A DNA stretch of 64,000 bases from NCBI RefSeq assembly GCF_024170225.1, contig NZ_JALJXU010000003.1, positions 213,764-277,763 on the forward strand, written 5' to 3'. Made by a program: the position numbers and the translations under genes. The DNA comes from Streptococcus gallinaceus (GTDB lineage: Bacteria; Bacillota; Bacilli; Lactobacillales; Streptococcaceae). The notes under the pieces are model-generated. The model was not told the origin of the DNA. It did no database searches and worked only from the letters and a program-made list of their open reading frames with translations. Shown one piece after another: positions 48,271 to 58,155 of this stretch; positions within the stretch are counted from its first letter, which is position 1; every line of letters starts with the position of its first letter.

Positions 48271-49440
48271 TCAGAAAACGGGCCGCCCAATCTCTGCCAC
48301 CATCTGCTGCACTTCCTCTTCACTATCAGCAGTCAGCATATAAAGCACATCCCCTTGTAAGGCCGCAAAGGCTTCTGGCATGAGTTTGACAGCCTTAAGT
48401 TGCTGGGCAAATTTTTCACAAATCTCTTCGTGGCTATAATGGTACTGTGTCTGATTTCTCCGCGTCGTCGCAAGACAATAACGCGTTTCAAAAATCCGCT
48501 CCGCGACTGGCTCACCGGCAACAACCTGAGCGTAATCTCTGTACAAATCAATGGAATGCGCAAAATTATAGACATCCACAGTAAAGCCACCTGCTGGGCG
48601 GTTATTGTATTCTAATGCGATATAATCATCTGCAGTTCTGAAAAATTCGATGTGGAAAAAGCGCTCTTTCATGGCAAATGCTTGTATAATGGCTCGGCCG
48701 TAAGCTTGTAATTTTGGATCTATTTCTTTGACCACATAATAAGCATTGTCTTTTTGCTCTGTGATCAGGGTTAATGGCGTGTAGACGTAGTTAAAGCTCG
48801 TTTCAAATACGATATTGCCTTGGTGGTCAATCAAGCCGTCATAGGTGCAAAGTTGGTTAGAATTGACAAATTCTTCGAAGAAATAAGTAGTACTCTGATC
48901 CCATTCTGCCAAAAATCGTTCTAAATCTTCTTGATTACTCAATTTGTAGGTCGCCGCTGCTCCCACACCATTGTCGGGCTTGGCAATCATAGGAAAACCA
49001 ATTTTCTTGACAGCACGTTGACTATCTTTGACAGAGCGAACGACAATTCCAAGAACAACTGGTGCACCTGCTTTTTGGAAATATTTTTTCATTTCTGATT
49101 TGAATTTTGTCTTTTTCAAATCACGTGGTTTGGCACCAAAAACATGAAATTGCTCCCGCAAGATAGCATCTTGTTCTAGCCAATATTCATTGTGAGATTC
49201 AATCCGGTCAATTGGACCGTGTTTGTAAAATAGAAAGGCAAGGGCGCGCTTGACTTCATCAATATCTTCTAGGTTTTCAACCCGAAAATACTCTGTCAAA
49301 GCTTGCTGCAAGTCAGAACCCAATTGTTCATAGGGTTCTTGACCAATTCCAAGAACAGTAATTCCCTCTTTTTGGGCTAATTCGATGGTAAATTGCTGGA
49401 AATTTTCTGGATAGTAAGGAGAAATAATAAGATAGTTCAT
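48271..49440 (-). CDS. ATP-grasp domain protein
   Basis: 389 aa from ATG 49440 (GAAAGGAC upstream; the longer frame to 49545 is not supported). It looks like an ATP-grasp carboxylate-amine ligase: pre-ATP-grasp N-domain (MNYLIISPYYPENFQQF), then KTKFKSEMKKYFQKAGAP, GFPMIAKPDNGVGAAATYKL (ATP lid), YFFEEFV, and the metal-binding ALEYNNRPAGGFTVD. Such enzymes join an amino acid or amine to a carboxylate via an acyl phosphate. Substrate unknown. Last gene of a three-gene cluster with two esterase-like genes. Confidence 0.85.
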   Translation of the reverse strand: MNYLIISPYYPENFQQFTIELAQKEGITVLGIGQEPYEQLGSDLQQALTEYFRVENLEDIDEVKRALAFLFYKHGPIDRIESHNEYWLEQDAILREQFHVFGAKPRDLKKTKFKSEMKKYFQKAGAPVVLGIVVRSVKDSQRAVKKIGFPMIAKPDNGVGAAATYKLSNQEDLERFLAEWDQSTTYFFEEFVNSNQLCTYDGLIDHQGNIVFETSFNYVYTPLTLITEQKDNAYYVVKEIDPKLQAYGRAIIQAFAMKERFFHIEFFRTADDYIALEYNNRPAGGFTVDVYNFAHSIDLYRDYAQVVAGEPVAERIFETRYCLATTRRNQTQYHYSHEEICEKFAQQLKAVKLMPEAFAALQGDVLYMLTADSEEEVQQMVAEIGRPVF

Positions 49441-49462
49441 CAGTTTTGTCCTTTCTGAGAAA

Positions 49463-50206
49463 TCATAAAATGTGCTGGAGGAAATAAGGCATCTGACGGC
49501 GCCACCATTCCCAGTCATGGGCGACATCTCCACCCCACTCATCAAACCAAGCTGGAATTTGCTTGTGCTCGAAAGCCTCTTTCATTTTGTAAAAACTTGG
49601 AAGTCCATCTGCTTCCCAAGTTCCCTGACCCGTGCAGACAATAATATCCGATTGGCGATAACGGTCAATAAACCAGCCATCATTTTGTAGCCAAATGGCG
49701 TCTACTGGAGAATTTTGAAAGACAAGGTCATCTTGCCCATAATCCGCTTGCTGATTGAAAAAGCGCGCATCGTAAATGCCAGATAAGGCAATAACCTTAT
49801 TAAAAACATCCGGATGCTGGAGAAAAATATTGAGCGCGTGATAGGCTCCCATAGAGCACCCTGTCGTCATCATGGAGTCAAACCAGCCTGTTAGATGCTT
49901 GATAAAAGGAATAGCCTCTTGAATCACATAATTTTCGTAAGCAGCATGCACCAAAGCACGGTCGTGAATGGACTTCCATTCAGCCAACCAGGACTCGCTA
50001 TCAATACTAGTCAAGGTGAAAAATTGAACTCTTCCAGCTTCGATGAAATCTTTGCAGGCTTCAATCATTCCAAAATCCGCATATTCATCAATAGAACCAC
50101 CTGATGACGGAAAGACAACAACTGGGACTCCCGCATGTCCATAGCGATTTAAAGTCATTTCTCGGCCGAGATTTCCTGACCAATGATGTAAATGTTCAAA
50201 ATGCAT
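49463..50206 (-). CDS. Alpha/beta-hydrolase esterase (COG4947-like)
   Basis: 247 aa, cytosolic. Nucleophile elbow GCSMGAYHAL (Ser in G-x-S-x-G), the acid in the following strand region, and His near the C-terminus (GGDVAHDWEWWRRQMPYF). It belongs to the uncharacterised esterase group often found beside an ATP-grasp gene in Lactobacillales. 11 bp after the second esterase gene and 22 bp before the ATP-grasp gene. Substrate unknown. Confidence 0.85.
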   Translation of the reverse strand: MHFEHLHHWSGNLGREMTLNRYGHAGVPVVVFPSSGGSIDEYADFGMIEACKDFIEAGRVQFFTLTSIDSESWLAEWKSIHDRALVHAAYENYVIQEAIPFIKHLTGWFDSMMTTGCSMGAYHALNIFLQHPDVFNKVIALSGIYDARFFNQQADYGQDDLVFQNSPVDAIWLQNDGWFIDRYRQSDIIVCTGQGTWEADGLPSFYKMKEAFEHKQIPAWFDEWGGDVAHDWEWWRRQMPYFLQHIL

Positions 50207-50217
50207 CTATTTTCCTC

Positions 50218-51042
50218 CTACCACTTCTCACTTAAAAATCGGATACAAGCCGGCAAATACAGCGACCAAGCCTCTTCGTTATGAATCGCCCCTGAAATCA
50301 CTTCTAGGGAAATATTATCCAAAGGAAGTCCTCCCGCAATCAAGCGACGATAATAAGAAAGGGATGAGTCGATGTAGGCCTGCTTGATATTTCCAGCCAT
50401 CAGCGTCTTATCTGTATCATCCGCCTCCTCCGTTCCGACATAGATATAGACTCGTTGCTGGCTATCTAGCTCCATTCGCTCCATATAGCGGTCAAAAGCC
50501 TCTTGATGTAACCAATTGGCTGACGAGAAAACGCCCAAACAACCGATTTGGTCCTGATAGGCCAAACCCATAAACTGTGTGATGTTACCTCCCAGAGAAG
50601 AACCAATCATAGCGGTGTGCGCTTTGTCAGGCTTAGTCCGATAATGCTCGTCGATGAACGGTTTGACTACTTCCATAACAAAATCCGCATACTCTCTGCC
50701 CTGCCCTCCAAACTGCATGCCAGGAATAGTGGACTCCTGGTACTTCCAAGCTGAATATTCGTTCATTCGTTGGAAACCATCGTTATCAATTACAACGATA
50801 ATCATAGGAGCAATGTCTGGATTCCGCTTCAGAGTCGGAATAATTTTCCAAGAATGTCCAGAAAAAGCTTCCTTGCTATAGAGGACATTTTGACCATCAT
50901 GGAAATAAACAACCGGATAGTCTTGCTCGGTCTTCTGGTCATAATTTTTCGGTAACAGTACTCGTATGCGGCGCTTGGAATTGCTGTAGGGCACAGGCAA
51001 TTCATGCGTTTTCATGTCAAGGTAAAAATAAGATTTGTTCAT
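50218..51042 (-). CDS. Alpha/beta-hydrolase esterase (Fes/IroE-like)
   Basis: 274 aa, cytosolic, no signal. Family start YNSKR-like PYSNSKRRIRVLLPKNYDQ, then YPVVYFHDGQNVL, nucleophile elbow IGSSLGGNITQF, and a catalytic His near GAIHNEEAWS. Resembles the esterase D/enterobactin-esterase superfamily. First gene of the cluster, with promoter TTGAAT-17-TATAAT (minus strand, 51113-51085). Confidence 0.85.
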   Translation of the reverse strand: MNKSYFYLDMKTHELPVPYSNSKRRIRVLLPKNYDQKTEQDYPVVYFHDGQNVLYSKEAFSGHSWKIIPTLKRNPDIAPMIIVVIDNDGFQRMNEYSAWKYQESTIPGMQFGGQGREYADFVMEVVKPFIDEHYRTKPDKAHTAMIGSSLGGNITQFMGLAYQDQIGCLGVFSSANWLHQEAFDRYMERMELDSQQRVYIYVGTEEADDTDKTLMAGNIKQAYIDSSLSYYRRLIAGGLPLDNISLEVISGAIHNEEAWSLYLPACIRFLSEKW

Positions 51043-51084
51043 GGTCAGCTCATTTCTTTAATAGATATCTATATATTATGGCAT

Positions 51085-51113
51085 ATTATAACAAAAGTTG
51101 TCAGAATATTCAA
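51085..51113 (-). promoter_or_regulatory. Promoter of the esterase/ATP-grasp cluster
   Basis: On the minus strand TTGAAT (51113-51108), 17 nt, TATAAT (51090-51085); leader about 35 nt. Confidence 0.65.
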
Positions 51114-51121
51114 TAACTTTT

Positions 51122-51156
51122 GCAAAAAAGAAAACAAGCGATAAACGCCTGTTTTT
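51122..51156 (-). terminator. trmFO terminator
   Basis: On the minus strand AACAGGCG-5 nt-CGCTTGTT then TTCTTTTTT. Confidence 0.8.
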
Positions 51157-52497
51157 TTAATAATTCAAATACGCTTCCAAATCTGTCAAGGCACGTTGAG
51201 CAATCGTCTCATAGCGCTCTTTCTTATCTCGGATACGTGGTCCTTCCAACTCTTTGATAATACCAAAGTTGACATTCATTGGCTGGAAGTGCTTGCTTTC
51301 AGTGTGAGTGATGTAGTGCGGTAATGAACCGATAGCAGTTGTCTGCGGGAAGACCACCTCTTCTTCTCCACGAAAACGACGAACTGCATTGATACCAGCT
51401 ACAAGTCCGCTGGCAGCTGATTCTACGTAACCTTCCACACCAGTCATTTGACCTGCAAAGAAAAGATTTGGGTTCTTACGCGTCGCAAATGTTGGATTGA
51501 GGAGATTTGGTGAGTCCATGTATGAATTGCGATGCATAACGCCATAACGGACAAACTCTGCATTTTCAAGACCTGGAATCATTTGGAAAACACGCTTCTG
51601 CTCGCCCCATTTTAAGTGCGTTTGGAAACCAACGATATTGTAGAGCGAACCAGCAGCATTATCTTGGCGCAATTGCACAACCGCATAAGGAGTTTTGAAC
51701 TCGCCATCACGTGGACCGTTGTAGTCTTCTGGATATTCCAAACCAACTGGTTTCATTGGACCGTACAACATAGTTTTGACACCACGCTTAGCCATGACCT
51801 CGATTGGCATACAACCTTCGAAATATTTCTCTTTTTCAAATGAATTCAGCGGAGCTTCCTCAGCATTGATAAGGGCTTCTTGGAAGGCTAAAAACTCCTC
51901 TTTCGTCATTGGGCAGTTGAGGTAAGCCGCTTCCCCCTTATCGTAACGAGACTTGAGGTAGACCTTATCCATATCAATCGTATTCACGTCAACAATAGGA
52001 GCTGCCGCATCGTAGAAATAAAATCCATCTCCACCATTGAGTTCGTGAATTTTCGCAGCCAAGCTATCGCTGGTCAATGGACCAGTCGCAATAACCGTTA
52101 CAGCATCTTCTGGAATTTCCGTAATTTCACCGCGTACCACTTCAATCAGTGGGTGATTGTGCAATTCAGCAGTCACTGCTTCCGCGTATCCCTCGCGGTC
52201 AACAGCCATCGCCCCACCAGCAGGCACACGGTGTTCTTCACCGTTACGCATGATAATGGAGTCCAAACGACGCATTTCTTCTTTCAAGAGACCAACTGCA
52301 TTTGTCAATGAATCTCCACGGAAAGAGTTGGAACAAACTAGCTCGGCAAAATTAGCTGTTTTGTGTTGTGGCGTTGGTTTGACCCCACGCATTTCGTAAA
52401 GCTTAACCTTGATGCCACGTTTAGCGATTTGGTAAGCTGCTTCGGAACCGGCCAAACCAGCTCCGACGACATTGATATAATCAACAGATTGAGACAT
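51157..52497 (-). CDS. trmFO: Methylenetetrahydrofolate-tRNA (uracil-5-)-methyltransferase
   Basis: 446 aa. Folate- and FAD-dependent enzyme that makes ribothymidine-54 in tRNA. FAD-binding [17 protein letters not shown] at the N-terminus, the conserved [12 protein letters not shown] with a key Cys, and [16 protein letters not shown] near residue 330. It draws methylene-THF made by glyA. In other streptococci trmFO is close to topA/dprA, as here. Confidence 0.96.
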   Translation of the reverse strand: MSQSVDYINVVGAGLAGSEAAYQIAKRGIKVKLYEMRGVKPTPQHKTANFAELVCSNSFRGDSLTNAVGLLKEEMRRLDSIIMRNGEEHRVPAGGAMAVDREGYAEAVTAELHNHPLIEVVRGEITEIPEDAVTVIATGPLTSDSLAAKIHELNGGDGFYFYDAAAPIVDVNTIDMDKVYLKSRYDKGEAAYLNCPMTKEEFLAFQEALINAEEAPLNSFEKEKYFEGCMPIEVMAKRGVKTMLYGPMKPVGLEYPEDYNGPRDGEFKTPYAVVQLRQDNAAGSLYNIVGFQTHLKWGEQKRVFQMIPGLENAEFVRYGVMHRNSYMDSPNLLNPTFATRKNPNLFFAGQMTGVEGYVESAASGLVAGINAVRRFRGEEEVVFPQTTAIGSLPHYITHTESKHFQPMNVNFGIIKELEGPRIRDKKERYETIAQRALTDLEAYLNY

Positions 52498-52514
52498 GAA
52501 ACTAATACCTCTTT

Positions 52515-52527
52515 GGGACAGAGTCCC
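52515..52527 (-). promoter_or_regulatory. Hairpin in the trmFO leader
   Basis: GGGAC-TCT-GTCCC on the minus strand, 18 nt upstream of the ATG, with the ribosome binding site just after. Same arms as in the ldh leader. Confidence 0.4.
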
Positions 52528-52564
52528 TCAAATCTTTCTAAAATAGTTAACTTTAGTAGTATAT

Positions 52565-52595
52565 CAAAAAAATCCCATTCAAGCGAATGGGAGAG
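52565..52595 (-). terminator. Terminator after the lipoprotein pseudogene
   Basis: On the minus strand CCCATTC-GCTT-GAATGGG then ATTTTTTT. Confidence 0.85.
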
Positions 52596-52598
52596 TGT

Positions 52599-53202
52599 TT
52601 ACTTTTCAGAAAGGGATTCAAAGAACTCTTGGGCGTCGACTACTTTGCCTAGATCTGCGATACTGGTCGTGGATTGGATTTTATCTCCTTTCATCCAAAC
52701 CATGCCGATTATAGAGGATTTTCCCTTGACTTGCCCCTCAACCTCTGTCTCAATTGAAACTAAGATTTGATAAACTGCATCATATGAGCCATCTTCAGCA
52801 GCTTTTTGCGTAGTATCTTTGAAAATGCCTAGCTCTAGCAATTTTGTGCCACCTTGACTAGGTTTAAAACCTGTTAAAGTATCAGCTAGTGATACTAGCG
52901 TCGCCTTATCTTCTTCATTTGCTACGCCAGAGGTATTGAGACTAGCAAGCTCGGCAATGCGTTCTTGAGCCATTTCAGGTGTGAAATTCGTATAATCAAA
53001 GACTGACGTCAATTCTGCATAACGCTGCATTATTTTTGCTTGCACAACATCTGCTCCATTGAAAAGCACAGTTGTTTTTGCCAAAGAAGCATCTTGTTTT
53101 GGACTATAGGTGGTCTTCTTCTCACTTGATTTAGTAGAAGACGTGCTTGATTTTTCTATTTTTATAGTATGACTTTTTTCAGAATGCGCGCTACTGCTTC
53201 AT
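52599..53202 (-). pseudogene. Lipoprotein gene that has lost its signal-peptide region
   Basis: The minus frame is open from 53198 to 52599 and reads SSSAHSEKSHTIKIEKSSTSSTKSSEKKTT..., a Ser/Thr/Lys linker like those right after a lipobox cysteine, then a folded domain of about 160 aa. There is no signal peptide. Instead an ATG AAG (53202) with AAGGATGG upstream runs straight into the linker out of frame (stop within three codons). A deletion joining the first two codons to the post-lipobox region explains this. Promoter, leader hairpin and terminator are intact. An internal TTG at 53084 could give a cytosolic 161-aa fragment. Confidence 0.6.
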
Positions 53203-53234
53203 ATAATCCATCCTTTTGATGACGTGTGCTTTAG

Positions 53235-53277
53235 AGAGGGGATTCCCTCATCAACTACAATTAGTATTATAGCATAT
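53235..53277 (-). promoter_or_regulatory. Promoter and leader hairpin of the lipoprotein pseudogene
   Basis: On the minus strand an extended -10 TGCTATAAT, then a hairpin GAGGG-GATT-CCCTC (read on the + strand) near the predicted start of transcription. Confidence 0.45.
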
Positions 53278-53310
53278 TTCCTATTGTTCTCGCAGAAAGG
53301 AAAATTTATA

Positions 53311-53363
53311 AAAACACCCCACCTCTTTGAAATTACAATAGTTTCAGAGAGGTGGGGTTTACA
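53311..53363 (-). terminator. topA terminator
   Basis: Long stem: ACCCCACCTCT with AGAGGTGGGGT, extended by TTGAAA/TTTCAG, and a T-run on the minus-strand side. Confidence 0.85.
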
Positions 53364-53377
53364 TAATGTATTTTATG

Positions 53378-55471
53378 TTATTTCACTTTTTCTTCTTCAT
53401 AGTCTCCATTTGGACAGATGACTTGCTTGCCACCGCCGCGGACCTTCTTTTCTACCAAATAATGGTCACATTTTGGACATGCGCGCCCAACTGGCTTATC
53501 CCAAGAAGTGAATTCACACTCTGGATAGCGGTCGCATCCGTAGAAAATGCGATTTCGCTTACTTTTACGCTCAATCACTTGGCCTTTTTGACAGTCAGGA
53601 CAGACGACACCGATTTCCTTGGTAATTTGCTTGGTGTTGCGGCAATCTGGGAAATTGCTACATGCATAGAATTTTCCGAAACGGCCCAATTTGATGACCA
53701 TAGAATGACCACACACGTCACAATCAAATCCAGCAGGCTCATCCTTGATTTGGATTTTTTCCATTTCCGTTTCAGCCTTGCTCAATTCAACTTGGAAAGG
53801 CTTGTAAAACTCGTCGATAACTTTCTGCCACTCTTCTTTACCAATCTCGACATCATCCAGCTTCTGCTCCATTTCGGCCGTAAAAGCGACGTTTACGATG
53901 TCTGGGAAGAACTCTACAATCAGCTTGTTGACAATTTCGCCAAGCTCTGTTGGCTCAAACCGTTTTGCTGCCAATTTTACGTAATAGCGTTTTTGGATGG
54001 TTTCGATAGTCGGAGCGTAAGTCGATGGACGTCCTACACCATTTTCCTCCAAAGTCTTAATCAAGGTCGCCTCAGAATAACGAGCAGGTGGCTGAGTAAA
54101 GTGCTGTTCAGGATTGGTCATCGAACGGACAACTGTATCGCCAATGGCCATATCTGGCAACATTTTATTCTTATCTGCATCGTTGTAAACCGCCATGTAA
54201 CCATCGAATTTCACTTGGCTACCGTTGGCTGAGAATTGGACTCCATTTTGACCTAGAGCTACTTTCATCGTATCAAAGATTGCTGCTGTCATCTGACTTG
54301 CAACAAATCGATTCCAGATGAGAGTATAGAGTTTTAGTTGGTCTTTGTCCAAGTGACGGGCAATCGACTCAGGCGTCAGGAAGACATTTGATGGACGAAT
54401 GGCTTCGTGGGCATCCTGTGCACCAGCCGCATTTTTGACACGGTTGCCGTGCTTAGAATACTTTTCACCAAAGCGATCCGTTATGAATTCGGCTGCTTGT
54501 GCTTGAGCAACTGGACTAATACGAGTAGAGTCTGTACGCATATAGGTAATCAGACCTTGTGTCCCGCCAGAACCAACATTAATCCCTTCATAGAGTTGCT
54601 GGGCTACCATCATGGTTTTTCGCGTACGGAAATTGATTTTATTAGCAGCATCCATCTGCATGGTTGAAGTCGTGTATGGCAGGGGAGCATTGCGTTTGCG
54701 TTCTTTCCGCTCCACTTGTTCTACAACAAAGTCATCGCCCTTAAGACGAGCCAATACTTCTTTGACCTGCTCATTATTTTCCAACTTCATCTTCTTGCCA
54801 TCAAGGCCATAGAATAAAGCTTGGAACTTTTTCGTCCCTTTTTTGAAGGTCGCATCAATGGTCCAATATTCTTCTGGTTGGAACTGATTGATTTCATTTT
54901 CCCGGTCAATAATCAGCTTGAGGGCAACGGATTGCACCCGACCAGCTGACAGGCCTTTCTTGACCTTTTTCCAAAGAATAGGGGAGATTGAATACCCCAC
55001 AATCCGGTCCAAGACACGGCGAGCTTGCTGGGCATCTACCAAGTCACGGTTAATGGCACGTGGTTCCTTGAAGGCATTTTTGACCGCATCTTTTGTAATC
55101 TCGTTGAAAACCACACGATTGGCATCTTTTTCATCCAAATCAAGGATGTGTGATAAATGCCAAGAAATCGCTTCTCCCTCACGGTCCGGGTCACTCGCCA
55201 GATAAACTTTTTTGGCATTCTTAGCTTCCTTTTTCAAGGAGTTAATGAGCGGACCTTTGCCACGAATATTGATATACTGCGGCTCGTAATTATTGTCAAA
55301 ATCAATCGACATAGTTGATTTCTTCAAGTCACGAATATGACCAACTGAGGCCATTACCTTGTAATTTCTCCCCAGATATTTTTCAATTGTCTTGGCTTTG
55401 GCTGGAGACTCCACGATCACCAAGTTTTTCTTCGTAGTTGATTTTTTCTTACTAGCTGTTTTTGTAGCCAT
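53378..55471 (-). CDS. topA: DNA topoisomerase I
   Basis: 697 aa from ATG 55471 (GAAGGT upstream; an earlier frame start at 55501 is not used). Type IA enzyme that relaxes negative supercoils, countering gyrase. TOPRIM domain with Glu21 ([11 protein letters not shown]) and the acidic triad in SDPDREGE (Asp94, Asp96, Glu98). Catalytic Tyr310 in [11 protein letters not shown]. The C-terminus carries Cys-rich zinc ribbons (CDVCGHSM...CSNFPDC, CPDCQKG...CDRYPEC, CPKCDHY). The N-terminus has a Lys/Thr-rich tail. Located after dprA. Confidence 0.97.
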   Translation of the reverse strand: MATKTASKKKSTTKKNLVIVESPAKAKTIEKYLGRNYKVMASVGHIRDLKKSTMSIDFDNNYEPQYINIRGKGPLINSLKKEAKNAKKVYLASDPDREGEAISWHLSHILDLDEKDANRVVFNEITKDAVKNAFKEPRAINRDLVDAQQARRVLDRIVGYSISPILWKKVKKGLSAGRVQSVALKLIIDRENEINQFQPEEYWTIDATFKKGTKKFQALFYGLDGKKMKLENNEQVKEVLARLKGDDFVVEQVERKERKRNAPLPYTTSTMQMDAANKINFRTRKTMMVAQQLYEGINVGSGGTQGLITYMRTDSTRISPVAQAQAAEFITDRFGEKYSKHGNRVKNAAGAQDAHEAIRPSNVFLTPESIARHLDKDQLKLYTLIWNRFVASQMTAAIFDTMKVALGQNGVQFSANGSQVKFDGYMAVYNDADKNKMLPDMAIGDTVVRSMTNPEQHFTQPPARYSEATLIKTLEENGVGRPSTYAPTIETIQKRYYVKLAAKRFEPTELGEIVNKLIVEFFPDIVNVAFTAEMEQKLDDVEIGKEEWQKVIDEFYKPFQVELSKAETEMEKIQIKDEPAGFDCDVCGHSMVIKLGRFGKFYACSNFPDCRNTKQITKEIGVVCPDCQKGQVIERKSKRNRIFYGCDRYPECEFTSWDKPVGRACPKCDHYLVEKKVRGGGKQVICPNGDYEEEKVK

Positions 55472-55562
55472 TTTTCTACCTTCAAATAAATTTAACTTCA
55501 CAAAGAATAAACTATTTTTAGGTGTGTGTCAAGATTTTTATTTTTCTATAGGAAAACTTCAT

Positions 55563-56405
55563 TTAAAAAGAATACTCAGAAAGAACGTCAAAACCTGTTG
55601 TAATACACTTTGCGCCTTCTTGGATTAAATGATGACAGCCGTCCGATTTTCCGTCCAAAATAGACCCCGGAATAGCAAATACTTCCCGCCCTTCTTCCAG
55701 AGCACGTTCGCAGGTAATCAAGCTCCCTGAGCGCATCTTGGCTTCTGCTACGACAATCCCTTGGCTGAGACCGGCGATAATCCGATTTCGCTCTGGAAAA
55801 TGAAATTTCTTAGGCTCTGCCTGCGTCGGATATTCTGATAAAATCAAGTGATGCTTGGCAATATAATCCTGAAGTTCCCGATTTTCCTTGGGATAATAGA
55901 CGTCCAACCCACACCCAATCACGGCAATGGTTTTTCCACCATTTTTCAAACTGGCAATATGGGCCGCTGTATCAATGCCACGAGCCAAGCCGCTAACAAC
56001 TACGAAGCGATTCTGTAACTCTTGAACTATTTTTTTGACTGATGCAACACCTGTCTTGCTAGCATCACGCGCACCTACAATGGCTAACTTGGGCTGCTCA
56101 AGCAGTTCTAAATCTCCTTGATAAAAGAGCAAAACGGGTGGATTGTAAATTTCTTTTAACTCCATCGGATAGACATCATCCAAGATTGAAAATGACGGAA
56201 ATTGATTAAATTCCTCTCGGCACTGCTGAACGTCCAAATTTTTATAACTCTCTATGAAAAGTATCGGATTCTTGCAGGCTGACACCACCGCCATATCTCG
56301 GACGCTAAGCTTCTTATCGGTCCTTTGTCGGTATTCTAAAATCTTGTGGATATTGAGATTAGTCAATCCAGCCTTTTTTAATTTAAATAATTCAAAATTG
56401 TTCAT
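55563..56405 (-). CDS. dprA: DNA-processing protein DprA
   Basis: 280 aa. Loads RecA onto incoming single-stranded DNA during transformation and, in pneumococcus, shuts off competence by binding ComE. Rossmann-like DprA core: AIVGARDASKTG, VVSGLARGIDTAAHIASL and CGLDVYYPKENREL, then a GSLIT...EVFAIPGS motif. An N-terminal SAM-like helical region is present. A cin-box sits upstream in the T-run of the rnhB terminator, so it is likely ComX-controlled. Confidence 0.96.
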   Translation of the reverse strand: MNNFELFKLKKAGLTNLNIHKILEYRQRTDKKLSVRDMAVVSACKNPILFIESYKNLDVQQCREEFNQFPSFSILDDVYPMELKEIYNPPVLLFYQGDLELLEQPKLAIVGARDASKTGVASVKKIVQELQNRFVVVSGLARGIDTAAHIASLKNGGKTIAVIGCGLDVYYPKENRELQDYIAKHHLILSEYPTQAEPKKFHFPERNRIIAGLSQGIVVAEAKMRSGSLITCERALEEGREVFAIPGSILDGKSDGCHHLIQEGAKCITTGFDVLSEYSF

Positions 56406-56424
56406 ATTCTTCCTCCACCTAAAC

Positions 56425-56432
56425 TATTCGAA
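56425..56432 (-). promoter_or_regulatory. Candidate ComX (cin) box upstream of dprA
   Basis: TTCGAATA on the minus strand, 20 nt before the dprA ATG, preceded by seven T. The surrounding 14-mer is identical to that before radC. Confidence 0.7.
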
Positions 56433-56456
56433 AAAAATCCCGCATTTCTGCGAGAT
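56433..56456 (-). terminator. rnhB terminator
   Basis: On the minus strand AAATCTCGCA-GAAA-TGCGGGATTT (G-T pair) followed by TTTT; the T-run continues into the dprA cin-box. Confidence 0.82.
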
Positions 56457-56458
56457 TT

Positions 56459-57226
56459 CTATTTATTTAGCATGGATTTGATTGGTTCAAATGTCTGACG
56501 ATGAATGGGACTGACGCCCAATTTTTCCAGTCCTTCCAGATGAGACTTTGTCCCATAGCCAGCATTTTGCGCAAAATCATAACCTGGAAATTCTTTGTCA
56601 TAGTCTGCCATCATCTGATCTCGTGTAACCTTAGCCACAATAGATGCAGCTGCGATAGAAAGGCTATTGGCATCTCCCTTGATGATGGATTGCTGAGCGA
56701 TTGGAATGTCCAGTTTCATGGCATCAATCAGCAAGGCTTGGGGCTGCGGACTCAGCTGCGAAATGGCATCCAACATGGCTAATTTTGTAGCCTCGTAGAT
56801 ATTAACCTGATCAATGACCGTCTGGTCCTTAATCCCTATCTCAACTGCCAAAGCTTCTGCCATCACCTGTTCATAAATGAGCTGGTGCTTCTTCTTAGGA
56901 ATCTTTTTGGAGTCATTTAACCCTTTAATTTTACAATTTTGAGGCAAAATAACCGCTGCAGCGACTACGGGACCCGCCAAGGGGCCACGACCAACCTCAT
57001 CAATCCCCGCAATAAGCGTCACTCCATCTTGATAAAGTGCCTTTTCATAGCGCAGCATTTCATCGAGACGGATTTCCTCATCAAGTTCCGCTTGAATCTC
57101 TTTTTTCCGCTTGGTGATCGCCTTTTGAACACCAGCCCGGCTATCATCTGCAAACTGGTCAAATCGAGCATCATTCAAGTCTCTAGCCTCTGCTAAAATG
57201 GCTATAATTTCTTTAATCGTTTGCAT
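56459..57226 (-). CDS. rnhB: Ribonuclease HII
   Basis: 255 aa from ATG 57226 ([11 protein letters not shown]; an upstream GTG at 57238 is possible). Removes ribonucleotides from DNA and RNA primers from hybrids. Catalytic Asp-Glu in [21 protein letters not shown], then further acids in [12 protein letters not shown] and the [14 protein letters not shown] region. An N-terminal helical extension of about 70 residues is typical of Firmicutes. It overlaps the 3' end of ylqF by 14 bp. Confidence 0.95.
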   Translation of the reverse strand: MQTIKEIIAILAEARDLNDARFDQFADDSRAGVQKAITKRKKEIQAELDEEIRLDEMLRYEKALYQDGVTLIAGIDEVGRGPLAGPVVAAAVILPQNCKIKGLNDSKKIPKKKHQLIYEQVMAEALAVEIGIKDQTVIDQVNIYEATKLAMLDAISQLSPQPQALLIDAMKLDIPIAQQSIIKGDANSLSIAAASIVAKVTRDQMMADYDKEFPGYDFAQNAGYGTKSHLEGLEKLGVSPIHRQTFEPIKSMLNK

Positions 57227-58061
57227 CGGTTGCCACACGATCTAGGGTATAGAGTCCTAATTTTCCATCACGAATTTCCTTGACAAATAGCGTATAAAAA
57301 CGGTCATAATCATCGCGGAAACCGAGTTTTTGAGTCATATCCATGATAATCTCGGGCGCCTCATCTTCAAGATTCATTTGTTTGAAACGCTCTTTGAGAC
57401 GATTAGGGTAATAGGTTTTAAAATAATTTAGTCCAAAAATAGTGACCTCGTCCATTGGCAAAAGTTGGTCTTTAATAGCACCAGTTAAGGCAAGCTTCAT
57501 GGCTACTTCTTGATCTTCGAATTTTGGCCATAAAATACCTGGCGTGTCCAAAATTTCCAAATCTTTGTTGGACTTCAACCACTGCTGTCCCTTAGTCACA
57601 CCGGGTTTATTGCCGACAACAGCAATTTTTTTCCCAGCAAGGCGGTTCATCAGAGTGGATTTTCCTGCGTTTGGAATACCGATAATCATGGTGCGCAAGG
57701 TTTCAATTTGAATCCCGCGTTCGCGTTGACGAGCAATTTTATCAGCCATTAGCGACTTAGCGGCATCCGTAACTTTCTTGACAGTGGACTGCTCTTTTGA
57801 GTTGATGCAGAGAGTTTTTACACCCTGTTTTTCATAAAATTGTTGCCATTCTTTTGTGAGAATGGGGTCCGCCAAATCAGATTTATTCAAAATCATAAGC
57901 TTGGGCTTGTCCCCAACAATTTTCGTCAACATTGGATTTTGACTAGAAAGAGGCAGACGAGCATCTACCAAAATCGTCACAAAATCCACAAATTTAATAT
58001 TTTCTTGTACTTGGCGCCGGGCCTTCGACATGTGCCCTGGAAACCATTGAATAATAGCCAT
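57213..58061 (-). CDS. rbgA: Ribosome biogenesis GTPase YlqF/RbgA
   Basis: 282 aa. Circularly permuted GTPase needed for late 50S assembly. Motif order is permuted: NKSD (G4) first, then GIPNAGKST (G1), and DTPG (G3) later. The N-terminus [15 protein letters not shown] is the family hallmark, followed by [14 protein letters not shown]. The promoter (TTGGTG-17-TAGAAT, 58142-58114) lies between the arms of a 9-bp inverted repeat next to the mobile-element scar. Confidence 0.95.
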   Translation of the reverse strand: MAIIQWFPGHMSKARRQVQENIKFVDFVTILVDARLPLSSQNPMLTKIVGDKPKLMILNKSDLADPILTKEWQQFYEKQGVKTLCINSKEQSTVKKVTDAAKSLMADKIARQRERGIQIETLRTMIIGIPNAGKSTLMNRLAGKKIAVVGNKPGVTKGQQWLKSNKDLEILDTPGILWPKFEDQEVAMKLALTGAIKDQLLPMDEVTIFGLNYFKTYYPNRLKERFKQMNLEDEAPEIIMDMTQKLGFRDDYDRFYTLFVKEIRDGKLGLYTLDRVATDAND

Positions 58062-58107
58062 GTGTGTATAATTCCTTTCGTATCAAGGGTTTGACGGTGG
58101 TAAACTT

Positions 58108-58150
58108 GTCTAAATTCTATCAGGTCACCAAAAAGTCACCAAATTTAGAC
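58108..58150. promoter_or_regulatory. rbgA promoter inside an inverted repeat
   Basis: Arms GTCTAAATT (58108-58116) and AATTTAGAC (58142-58150) flank TTGGTG-17-TAGAAT (minus strand). Two GTCACCAAA direct repeats lie within. It could be an operator or the old element attachment region. Confidence 0.45.
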
Positions 58151-58155
58151 TGATT

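Noticed and set aside
53366..54232. 288-aa frame on the + strand
   Set aside because: Lies entirely opposite topA, has no ribosome binding site and no recognisable motif; a shadow frame.
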